Part shown: piece after piece, positions 16,774 through 24,361 of the stretch
How the letters are laid out: each line of letters opens with the position of its first letter
Position numbering within the stretch: the stretch's first letter is position 1
NCBI GenBank assembly: GCA_964607425.1
Contig: CAZSKQ010000008.1
Coordinates: 1 to 64,000, forward strand
Source of the DNA: IDS-8 sp964607425
GTDB lineage: Bacteria; Pseudomonadota; Gammaproteobacteria; Steroidobacterales; Woeseiaceae
Direction of reading: 5' to 3'
DNA: 64,000 bases
Notes under the pieces: model-generated
Seen by the model: the letters and a program-made list of their open reading frames with translations, nothing else
What the model was told of the DNA's origin: nothing
Databases searched by the model: none
Position numbers and translations under genes: made by a program

Positions 16774-18525
16774 TCAGCTGCTGTTTTGCAGATCCGCGAG
16801 CACGGTCTCGTGCTCGCGCCGCAGGCCTTCTGGCAGACGGTCGCCGAAGCTCGCGAGGTAATCGCCGATCGATTCCATCTCCTTCCGCCACTGGCCCGTG
16901 TCGATGGCCAGGAGGGCTTCCAGGGTTTGCGGGCTGACGTCGAGCTCCCGGGTATCGATGTCGGCGGGTTCGGGGAGCAGGCCGATGGGGGTCTCGCGCG
17001 CCCCGACGCGGTTTTCGCAGCGATCGATGATCCAGCGCAGTACGCGCAGGTTTTCGCCGAAGCCGGGCCACAGGAACTGGCCGCGGCTGTCCTGCCGGAA
17101 CCAGTTGACGTGGAAGATACGGGGCAGCTTGTCGGACTTGTCGGCGAATGACAGCCAGTGGGCCCAGTAGTCGCCGAAGTTGTAACCGCAGAACGGTTTC
17201 ATGGCCATGGGGTCGCGCCTGACGACGCCGACCGCGCCGGTTGCCGCCGCGGTGGTCTCGGAACCGACGCCGGCGCCCACCAGCACGCCGTGCTGCCAGT
17301 CCTTTGCCTGGAACACCAGCGGGGCAAGCTCCTTGCGGCGGCCGCCGAACACGAGCGCCGAAATCGGCACCCCTTCCGGAGCCTCCGCGAGCTCCGAGTA
17401 GCTCGGGTTCCTGCGCGCCGACACGGTAAAACGCGAGTTCGGGTGCGCGGCCGGGCCGTTGGCGGGATCGTACTTGCGTCCTTGCCAATCGTACGCCGGC
17501 TGGCCCTGCTTCTTGCCTTCCCACCAGGGCTGGTTATCTGCAGTGAGCGCCACGTTGGTGAAGATCGTGTCGCTCTTGATCATGTTGTAGGCGTTTTTGT
17601 TGGTTTTTGCGTTGGTGCCGGGGACGACGCCGAAGTACCCCGCTTCCGGGTTGATGGCACGCAGCCGGCCATCGTCGTCGAGGTGCAGCCACGCAATGTC
17701 GTCGCCCAGCGTCCAGACCTTCCAGCCCGGGTGCGACTCGGGGGGGATCAGCATCGCGAGGTTGGTCTTGCCGCAGGCGGACGGGAAGGCGCAGGCAAGA
17801 TAGTGCGTTTCGCCTTCCGGACTTTCGATACCGACGATCAGCATGTGTTCGGCGAGCCAGCCTTCTTCCCGCGCCTGCCAGCTCGCGATCCGGAGCGCGT
17901 GGCACTTCTTGCCGAGCAGCGCGTTGCCGCCGTAGCCGGAGCCGATGCTCTTGATGCTGAGCTCTTCCGGGAAATGCATGATGAAGCGCCGGTCGGGATC
18001 GAGGTCGCCGGTGGAGTGCAGGCCCTTGACGAAATTCCCTTCCTTTTCGATGCGTGCCAGCGCCGCGGCACCCATGCGGGTCATGAGCTTCATGTTGATG
18101 ACGACGTAGGGGCTGTCGGTGATCTCGACGCCCAGCCGCGCGTAAGGAGAGTCGATCGGGCCCATGCAGTAGGGAATTACATACATCGTGCGGCCCTGCA
18201 TGGCACCCGCAAACAGCGCATCGATCTTGCGATGCGCATCGGGAGGATTCATCCAGTTGTTGTTCGGTCCTGCGTCGGTCTCGTTTGCCGTGCAGACGTA
18301 GGTCAGGTGCTCGACACGAGCGACGTCCGACGGGTGAGAGCGGTGCACGTAGCAGTGCGGATACGTCTCTTCGTCGAGCTCCAGCAGCTCGCCGCTCCGG
18401 ATCATCTGGTTGACCAGCCGTTTGAACTCGGACTCGCTGCCGTTACACCAGTGAATGTCTTCGGGCTGGGTGAGCCGGGCAACGGAATCGACCCAGTCCT
18501 GCAGGGCCGCCAACCTTGTCGTCAT
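16774..18525 (-). CDS. pckG: Phosphoenolpyruvate carboxykinase (GTP)
   Basis: A 583-residue GTP-type PEPCK. The signature P-loop with the reactive cysteine is FPSACGKTNLAML, the metal-site region is TLGDDIAWLHLDDDGRLRAI, and the guanine-binding side includes ISALVFGGRR and FCGYNFGDYWAHWL. It converts oxaloacetate to PEP in gluconeogenesis, fitting growth on compounds such as inositol that enter at the C3/C2 level. The ATG at 18525 is preceded by GAGAGA and matches the family N-terminus (LQDWVDSVARLTQPEDIHWC). The frame stays open a further 96 nt upstream, but that stretch covers the promoter. Transcribed alone; a REP pair follows the stop. Confidence 0.96.
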   Translation of the reverse strand: MTTRLAALQDWVDSVARLTQPEDIHWCNGSESEFKRLVNQMIRSGELLELDEETYPHCYVHRSHPSDVARVEHLTYVCTANETDAGPNNNWMNPPDAHRKIDALFAGAMQGRTMYVIPYCMGPIDSPYARLGVEITDSPYVVINMKLMTRMGAAALARIEKEGNFVKGLHSTGDLDPDRRFIMHFPEELSIKSIGSGYGGNALLGKKCHALRIASWQAREEGWLAEHMLIVGIESPEGETHYLACAFPSACGKTNLAMLIPPESHPGWKVWTLGDDIAWLHLDDDGRLRAINPEAGYFGVVPGTNAKTNKNAYNMIKSDTIFTNVALTADNQPWWEGKKQGQPAYDWQGRKYDPANGPAAHPNSRFTVSARRNPSYSELAEAPEGVPISALVFGGRRKELAPLVFQAKDWQHGVLVGAGVGSETTAAATGAVGVVRRDPMAMKPFCGYNFGDYWAHWLSFADKSDKLPRIFHVNWFRQDSRGQFLWPGFGENLRVLRWIIDRCENRVGARETPIGLLPEPADIDTRELDVSPQTLEALLAIDTGQWRKEMESIGDYLASFGDRLPEGLRREHETVLADLQNSS

Positions 18526-18859
18526 AGCATTCTCTCTCGACGGATGGTTCTTCATGGGCCCGGGTTTTTCTTGGCCCCCGGATCGCGCTTTTGACCCCAT
18601 TATAGGCCGATTGCGGTGCACTGCTCAGGGCAGGGCAGCGGCCAACGGGCGCGTCAGGGGGCTGCATTATAACCGTCTGGCGGGTAGCAGCCGCAAATCG
18701 GGCGTCAGGGCGCGGCAATGCAGCTCCTGCCGGTACCGGCCGCGCGGTATAGTCGCGCTGCGGGAGCCGTCGGCCCGCGCTTTGCCGGCGCGTTGGTCGT
18801 CCTTCGAGCAGGCCCCGCGGGCCCGCTGCGGGTAGCGAACGGAAAAAACAGGATCTTTC
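18526..18859. promoter_or_regulatory. Divergent pckG / yoaA promoter region
   Basis: 334 bp without a convincing gene. On the minus strand a perfect TATAAT (18599-18604) lies 17 nt from TGAGCA (18622-18627, 3/6 to TTGACA), giving a pckG leader of about 70 nt. On the plus strand TATAGT (18748-18753) is a plausible -10 for the helicase gene, without a good -35. Nothing else is apparent. Confidence 0.5.
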
Positions 18860-20797
18860 GTGACAACACTTCGCCAGTATTTCGGCCTCGGCAGCCCGCT
18901 AGCGCGGTGGCTTCCCGGCTTCCAGCCGCGTTCCGGGCAGTCCGCCATGGCCGAAGCGGTGGCGGCGGCGCTCGCAGGGCGCGGCAAGCTGGTGGTCGAG
19001 GCCGGTACCGGGACCGGCAAGACGTTCGCGTACCTGGTTCCGGCGCTGCTTGGCGGCCAAAAGACGATCATTTCCACCGGCACGAAGGCGCTGCAGGACC
19101 AGCTCTATCATCGCGACCTGCCACTGGTGGGCAAGGCGGTGGGCCGGCCGGTATCGACCGCGCTGCTCAAGGGACGCGCGAATTATCTCTGCCTTTACCG
19201 ACTCGATGAGATCGCCGGCGACCAGGTTCCGGCCGGCGCTTACGCCGATCTTGCGGCCGTGCGCGCGTGGCGTCACCGCACCGTCACCGGCGATCGCTCG
19301 GAACTCGCCGACATCCCCGAAGACTCGCCGGTGTGGCCGTGGGTGACCTCGACGGCGGACAACTGCCTCGGCCGCGAATGTCCCTTTTTCGAGGACTGTC
19401 ACGTGGTCAGGGCGCGCCGGGCCGCGCAGGACGCGGATCTCGTGGTGGTCAACCATCACCTGCTGCTCGCCGACCTCGCCATGAAAGAAGAGGGTTTCGT
19501 CGAGTTCCTGCCCGAAGCAGAAGCCGTGATCCTGGACGAGGCTCACCAGGTGCCGGACCTCGCCGCGCAGTTTTTCGGCGTGAGCCTCGGCAGCCGCGAC
19601 CTCGAGCGCCTGCTTGGCGAGGTACGCGCGGCAACGCTTTCGCCAGGACAACCGGAGCTCACCCGCCGGCTCGACAAGGCGGAAACCGCGGTGAAGATCC
19701 TGCGCGCCGCGGCGCCCGCGGCGGAAGGACGCCACCAGCTCGACGAGCTGGCCGAGCGCCTGGAACAGCCGCTTTGCGAGCTGCGAAGCGCACTGCAGGC
19801 GCTGCAGGAGGCCGTTGCCGTGATCGTGGATGCGGCACCCGAGATTGCCAAATTGCACGAGCGCCTGTGGGACGCCGGCGAGCGCCTGGCACAACTCATG
19901 TCCAACGACGGCCCGGACGGCCTGCGCTGGGTTGACGTGCACGCGCGCAGCCTGCGCCTGAACCTGACTCCGCTGGACGTCTCGGGCACTTTGCAAAGTC
20001 TTTTCGACAGCGACCGCCAGGCCTGGGTGTTTACCTCTGCCACGCTCGCGGTGGGCGATGATTTCAGTCACTTTGCCGGGCGCATCGGCCTGCCTGCGGT
20101 CGCCGGGATGACGTTCCCCAGCCCGTATGCGCTCGCGCAGCGCGGGCTCATCTACCTGCCGCCAGGCCTGCCGGCACCATCCGATCCAGAGCACACGACG
20201 CGCATGCTCGAGAGCGTCACGCCGCTTTTTAACGCGACGGCGGGCGGTGCGTTCTGCCTTTTCACCAGTCACCGGGCGCTGGACGCCGCCCGCCGCTGGT
20301 TCAGGTCGCGCAAGAGCCGGCTGAACGGCCGGCCGCTGCTCGTGCAGGGAGATGCACCGCGCGACGACCTGCTGCGGCGCTTTCGCGAGCACGGCAACGC
20401 GGTATTGCTCGGCACGGGCAGCTTCTGGGAAGGCGTCGACGTGCGCGGGCCCGCGCTTTCGATCGTCGCGATCGACAAGCTGCCGTTCGCGTCGCCCGGC
20501 GATCCGCTGATGATGGCACGGCTCGAATTCATCAAGCGGCAGGGCGGTAACGGCTTCACCGAGCACCAGCTGCCGCAGGCGGCGCTCGCCCTGAAGCAGG
20601 GTGCCGGCAGGCTGCTGCGCGATCATGCCGATTACGGCGCGATCGTGCTCTGCGATCCGCGGGTCACGTCGAAATCCTACGGCAAGGTGTTCCTGGAGAG
20701 CCTTGCGCCCATGCCCTGCACGACCTCGGAGGCCGAGGTGCGTGCCTTCTTTGAACGCCACGCCGAGGCGGACGTGAACCGGCGGCAGGCCGTATGA
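18860..20797 (+). CDS. yoaA: DinG/YoaA-type ATP-dependent DNA helicase (XPD-like, Fe-S)
   Basis: A 645-residue superfamily 2 helicase. Walker A is EAGTGTGKTF (47-56), the DEAH box is at residues 226-229 (ILDEAHQVPD), and motif VI is QGAGRLLRDHADYGAI. Four cysteines, Cys111, Cys169, Cys174 and Cys180 (NYLCLYRL, NCLGRECPFFEDC), have the spacing that ligates the [4Fe-4S] cluster of XPD/DinG/YoaA helicases. Length and position next to tsaB match YoaA, which works with the replisome in repair of stalled forks. The start is GTG at 18860. The stop overlaps the tsaB ATG by 4 nt. Confidence 0.9.
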   Translation: MTTLRQYFGLGSPLARWLPGFQPRSGQSAMAEAVAAALAGRGKLVVEAGTGTGKTFAYLVPALLGGQKTIISTGTKALQDQLYHRDLPLVGKAVGRPVSTALLKGRANYLCLYRLDEIAGDQVPAGAYADLAAVRAWRHRTVTGDRSELADIPEDSPVWPWVTSTADNCLGRECPFFEDCHVVRARRAAQDADLVVVNHHLLLADLAMKEEGFVEFLPEAEAVILDEAHQVPDLAAQFFGVSLGSRDLERLLGEVRAATLSPGQPELTRRLDKAETAVKILRAAAPAAEGRHQLDELAERLEQPLCELRSALQALQEAVAVIVDAAPEIAKLHERLWDAGERLAQLMSNDGPDGLRWVDVHARSLRLNLTPLDVSGTLQSLFDSDRQAWVFTSATLAVGDDFSHFAGRIGLPAVAGMTFPSPYALAQRGLIYLPPGLPAPSDPEHTTRMLESVTPLFNATAGGAFCLFTSHRALDAARRWFRSRKSRLNGRPLLVQGDAPRDDLLRRFREHGNAVLLGTGSFWEGVDVRGPALSIVAIDKLPFASPGDPLMMARLEFIKRQGGNGFTEHQLPQAALALKQGAGRLLRDHADYGAIVLCDPRVTSKSYGKVFLESLAPMPCTTSEAEVRAFFERHAEADVNRRQAV

Positions 20798-21471
20798 AGC
20801 TGCTTGCGCTCGATACCTCGACGGTGGCCTGTTCCGCGGCGCTGGCCGCCGGCGACGCAATTTTCGAGCGGCACGAAGAGCGGCCGAAGGAGCACACGCG
20901 GCTGCTCGTGCCCATGCTGCGTGAGCTGCTCGCCGAGGCCGGCCTGGCGCCAACGGAGCTCGACGCCGTGGTGCTCGGCAACGGGCCCGGGTCCTTCATC
21001 GGGCTGCGAATCGGCGCCTCGGTGGCGCAGGGGATCTGCTACGCCGCCGGGCTCGGGCTCATTCCGGTGTCCTCGCTGGCGGCGGTGGCGGCCGAAGCAT
21101 TCGAGGCCAGCGGCGCGGAGCGCGTGGTCGTGGCGCAGGACGCGCACATGAACGAGGTTTATCTCGGCAGCTTTCGCCGCGGCGAGGCGGGGCTGCCGCT
21201 ACTCGAAGGCGAGGTCACGCTACAGCCCGTTGCTGTCATCGACGGTTTGCCGGGCGGGACCGCAAAGGGACGGTATGCGGCGGGCGCGGGATGGCGGCGC
21301 TATCCCGAGCTCCTGGCGCTGAACGAGCACCTGTTCGCCGGGGTAATCGACCTGGCCTGGCCGCGCGCGCGCTACCTTTTGGCGCCCGGCCGGCGCGCAT
21401 GTCGCGCCGGCGAAATAATCGACCCGGCCGCGCTGGTGCCGGAGTACGTGCGGCACCGTGTTGCTGCCTGA
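20794..21471 (+). CDS. tsaB: tRNA threonylcarbamoyladenosine biosynthesis protein TsaB
   Basis: A 225-residue ASKHA-fold protein beginning MKLLALDTSTVACSAAL with the family stretch LGNGPGSFIGLRIGASVAQG. TsaB is the inactive TsaD paralogue that scaffolds the TsaB-TsaD-TsaE complex making t6A37 in ANN-decoding tRNAs. Length matches E. coli (231 aa). It is translationally coupled to the upstream helicase (ATGA), the same pairing as yoaA-tsaB in enterobacteria. Confidence 0.95.
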   Translation: MKLLALDTSTVACSAALAAGDAIFERHEERPKEHTRLLVPMLRELLAEAGLAPTELDAVVLGNGPGSFIGLRIGASVAQGICYAAGLGLIPVSSLAAVAAEAFEASGAERVVVAQDAHMNEVYLGSFRRGEAGLPLLEGEVTLQPVAVIDGLPGGTAKGRYAAGAGWRRYPELLALNEHLFAGVIDLAWPRARYLLAPGRRACRAGEIIDPAALVPEYVRHRVAA

Positions 21472-21510
21472 CCTTGCCCTCGCGCCTGAATTCCGTCATC
21501 GTCCGCGTCC

Positions 21511-22041
21511 ATGCCAAAGCCTGTACTCATGAGCCGCCGCGCGTTCAATTTCGCCGGCTTCGCCGCCTGCGCCGGGCTGATGGGGTATGCGCTTTACGCC
21601 CAGTACGGTCTCCTGCTCGAACCTTGTCCGCTGTGCGTCTTCCAGCGCATGGCGGTAATCGCGCTCGGCGTCGTATTCCTGCTTGCCGCGCTCCACGATC
21701 CGCGAGGATGGGGCCGCTTTGTCTATGCCGGCCTCGTCGCGCTCGCGGCGGGCGCGGGTATCGCCGTAGCGGGGCGGCACGTGTGGCTGCAAAGCCTGCC
21801 CGCCGACCGCATCCCCGCTTGCGGACCGGGGTTCGATTACATCATCGACAGCTTCCCCCTGCTCGAGGCGCTGCGCCTGATCTTCAGCGGCTCCGGTGAG
21901 TGCGCGAGCGTCGACTGGCAGTTCCTCGGCCTCTCGATGCCGGCGTGGGTTTTGCTGTCACTCGTGCTGCTGGGCGCGTTCGGCCTCTGGAACAATGGGC
22001 AGAAGCAGGATCTCCAGGATCTGCCGGTAGGCGGCGGCTAG
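21511..22041 (+). CDS. dsbB: Disulfide bond formation protein DsbB
   Basis: A 176-residue inner-membrane protein, the same length as E. coli DsbB, with four hydrophobic segments. The first periplasmic CxxC is EPCPLCVFQR (near residue 40). The second pair is in the second periplasmic loop, around ACGPG (~104) and GECAS (~130). It reoxidises DsbA using quinone. An internal ATG at 21529 could also start it. The last 84 nt overlap tail-to-tail with dapE on the other strand. Confidence 0.92.
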   Translation: MPKPVLMSRRAFNFAGFAACAGLMGYALYAQYGLLLEPCPLCVFQRMAVIALGVVFLLAALHDPRGWGRFVYAGLVALAAGAGIAVAGRHVWLQSLPADRIPACGPGFDYIIDSFPLLEALRLIFSGSGECASVDWQFLGLSMPAWVLLSLVLLGAFGLWNNGQKQDLQDLPVGGG

Positions 22042-23163
22042 CTTCGCGACGTCGGCAGCCCGAACGTGCTCGTCCACTTTATGGATCGAGGCGTTCACCG
22101 GCCCCAGCTCGACGACGTCGGCGCCGGCGGGTGCGATGAATCGGCCGTCCGAAGTGCCGCCCCCGGTGGACAACTCGGGTTGCAATCCGGTCGTGTTGCG
22201 CACCGCCCGGGCGACGGCGTCCGTCAGCGTGCCCGGGCGGGTTAAAAACGGCTTGCCGGACAGGTGCCAGCGAACCTCGAATTCCAGGTCGTGCCCGCCG
22301 AGGATCGCCTCGAATTTCCGTTGCAGGCCCTCGTGATCCCATTCCGTCGAGTAGCGGAAGTTGAAGCGCGCGCGCAAGTCGCCCGGTGTCACGTTCGGGG
22401 CGCCGGCATCGCTCTCGATGGACACCACCTGGAAGCCGGTGGGCGGGAAATAATCATTGCCCTCGTCCCAGCGCGTCGCGTACAGCTCGGCAAGCGCCGG
22501 AGCGAAGCGGCCTATCGGGTTGACGGCGAGCTCGGGATAGGCGACGTGCCCCTGCACGCCGCGCACGGTCACCACGCCGGAGAGCGAACCGCGGCGCCCG
22601 ATGCGGACGGTGTCGCCGAGCACGGACCGGCTGGACGGCTCGCCGATCACGCACCAGTCAATCGTCTCGTTGCGGGCAGAAAGCGTCTCCACCACTTTCA
22701 ACGTGCCGTCGCGGGCTTTCCCTTCTTCATCGCTCGTGATGAGGAAAGCAATGCTGCCGGCGTGCTCCGGATGCTGCTCCACGAACTGCTCGGCGGCCAC
22801 CACCATGGCGGCCAGGCTGCTTTTCATGTCGGCGGCGCCACGCGCGTACAGGAGGCCGTCGCGCAGCGACGGCTCGAACGGGTCGGACTGCCAGGCGGCG
22901 GTGTCGCCCGGCGGTACCACATCGGTGTGCCCGGCGAAGCAAAACACCGGCGCGGTCGTGCCCCGCCGCGCCCAGAGATTGCTGACCTCCCCGAACGGCA
23001 TGGATTCGCAGGTGAAGCCGAGCCGGGCAAGCCGTGCCGCGATGAGCGCCTGGCAGCCGGCGTCCTCCGGTGTTACGGAGGGACGGCGGAGCAGGTCGCA
23101 GAGGAGGTCGAAGAGCGGATCCGCCCGCGCCAGCTGCGAGAGGCCGTCGTCAGGTGTCGGCAT
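21958..23163 (-). CDS. dapE: Succinyl-diaminopimelate desuccinylase
   Basis: A 401-residue M20 peptidase-family enzyme with di-zinc ligands in FAGHTDVVPPGD, ARGAADMKSSLAAM and LITSDEEGKA, plus STGGGTSDGRFI near the C-terminus. It hydrolyses N-succinyl-LL-diaminopimelate to LL-DAP for lysine and peptidoglycan. It is about 25 residues longer than E. coli DapE: the N-terminus starts 14 nt inside yffB and the C-terminus runs 84 nt into dsbB. Last gene of the map-glnD-dapD-yffB-dapE run. Confidence 0.95.
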   Translation of the reverse strand: MPTPDDGLSQLARADPLFDLLCDLLRRPSVTPEDAGCQALIAARLARLGFTCESMPFGEVSNLWARRGTTAPVFCFAGHTDVVPPGDTAAWQSDPFEPSLRDGLLYARGAADMKSSLAAMVVAAEQFVEQHPEHAGSIAFLITSDEEGKARDGTLKVVETLSARNETIDWCVIGEPSSRSVLGDTVRIGRRGSLSGVVTVRGVQGHVAYPELAVNPIGRFAPALAELYATRWDEGNDYFPPTGFQVVSIESDAGAPNVTPGDLRARFNFRYSTEWDHEGLQRKFEAILGGHDLEFEVRWHLSGKPFLTRPGTLTDAVARAVRNTTGLQPELSTGGGTSDGRFIAPAGADVVELGPVNASIHKVDEHVRAADVAKLAAAYRQILEILLLPIVPEAERAQQHE

Positions 23164-23533
23164 TGCTTCGGGAATCGAACATCTGCTCGTAATGCGCGGC
23201 CGAGAAGCCCACCGCGAGGAATTTCCGGTGCTCGAGCACGGGCCGCTTCACAAGCGTCGGGTGGTCGAGCATCGTTGCCAGAGCGCGGTTCCAGGTCATG
23301 CCGCTGCGGTCCACCTCGGGGAGCTTTCGCCACGTCAGGCTGTTCCGGTTCAGGAGCTTGTTCCAGTCGAGGCGGGCTGCCCATCGTTCCAGCATCTGCA
23401 CGTCGAGCCCGTCGGCCCGAAGATCGTGGAAGCGGTGTGCGAGGCCACGCTCTTCGAGCCATTGCCGTGCTTTCCTGCAGCTGTCGCAGCTCGAAATTCC
23501 GTAGACCGTGAGGGAAGGTTGTCGTCCAGGCAT
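23150..23533 (-). CDS. yffB: Spx/ArsC/YffB-family glutathione-dependent reductase-like protein
   Basis: A 127-residue thioredoxin-fold protein with YGISSCDSCRKARQWLEE at the N-terminus, VLEHRKFLAVGFS towards the end, and LTWRKLPE in between. It belongs to the YffB branch of the ArsC/Spx family rather than to arsenate reductases of ars operons. Its conserved neighbour is dapE, as in E. coli, and no arsenic genes are present. The biochemical role is unproven. It overlaps dapE by 14 nt. Confidence 0.85.
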   Translation of the reverse strand: MPGRQPSLTVYGISSCDSCRKARQWLEERGLAHRFHDLRADGLDVQMLERWAARLDWNKLLNRNSLTWRKLPEVDRSGMTWNRALATMLDHPTLVKRPVLEHRKFLAVGFSAAHYEQMFDSRSNADT

Positions 23534-23539
23534 TGTTTC

Positions 23540-24358
23540 TCAGTCGATGTTGCGCAGCAATTCGTTCAGGCCGACGCGGCTGCGCGTTTTCGCGTCGACC
23601 CGTTTGACAATGACGGCAGCGTACAGCGAATACCGGCCGTCGTCCGACGGCAGGTTGCCCGGCACCACCACCGAGCCGGCGGGAACCCGGCCGTAGCTCA
23701 CTTCGCCGGTGTCACGGTCGAAGATCTTCGTGCTCTGCCCGATGTATACGCCCATTGAAATCACGGAGCCGCGTTCGACGATGACGCCTTCGACGATCTC
23801 GGAACGTGCACCGATGAAGCAGTTGTCCTCGATGATGGTGGGCGCCGCCTGCACGGGCTCCAGCACGCCGCCGATGCCGGCGCCGCCGGAAAGGTGCACG
23901 TTCTCGCCAATCTGGGCGCAGCTCCCGACCGTAGCCCAGGTGTCCACCATTGTGCCGCGTCCGATGCGCGCGCCGATGTTGACGTAGCAGGGCATCAGCA
24001 CGACGTCTTCCGCGATGTGCGCGCCGAAGCGCACGATCGCGTCCGGTACCACGCGGATGCCGGCGCGGCTGAAGTCATTTTCGACGAAGCCCGCGAACTT
24101 GAGCGGCACCTTGTCGTAGAAGTTGCTGTGAGTACCGCGGATGACCAGGTTTTCCTGCAGGCGGAAGTAGAGGAGCACAGCCTTCTTCAGCCACTCGTGT
24201 ACCCGCCATCTGCCGTCGACGCACTCCGCCACGCGCGCCTCGCCGCTATCGAGGCGCGCGACCGCCTCCCTGACGGCATCGGTAAGCGCCGGGGGCGCGG
24301 TGGACAGGTCGGCGCGTTGCCGCCAGCCTTCTTCGATCGTTTCCACGAGTTGCTGCAT
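23540..24358 (-). CDS. dapD: Tetrahydrodipicolinate N-succinyltransferase
   Basis: A 272-residue left-handed beta-helix acyltransferase (E. coli 274 aa). Hexapeptide repeats run through IGARIGRGTMVDTWATVGSC and IGGVLEP, and the N-terminal domain contains VHEWLKKAVLLYFRLQEN. It succinylates tetrahydrodipicolinate in the DAP/lysine pathway and feeds DapE, encoded two genes downstream. Three bases separate it from glnD. Confidence 0.96.
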   Translation of the reverse strand: MQQLVETIEEGWRQRADLSTAPPALTDAVREAVARLDSGEARVAECVDGRWRVHEWLKKAVLLYFRLQENLVIRGTHSNFYDKVPLKFAGFVENDFSRAGIRVVPDAIVRFGAHIAEDVVLMPCYVNIGARIGRGTMVDTWATVGSCAQIGENVHLSGGAGIGGVLEPVQAAPTIIEDNCFIGARSEIVEGVIVERGSVISMGVYIGQSTKIFDRDTGEVSYGRVPAGSVVVPGNLPSDDGRYSLYAAVIVKRVDAKTRSRVGLNELLRNID

Positions 24359-24361
24359 GCC

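Noticed and set aside
18899..20953. 684-codon minus-strand open frame
   Set aside because: Antisense shadow of the YoaA-type helicase and the start of tsaB.
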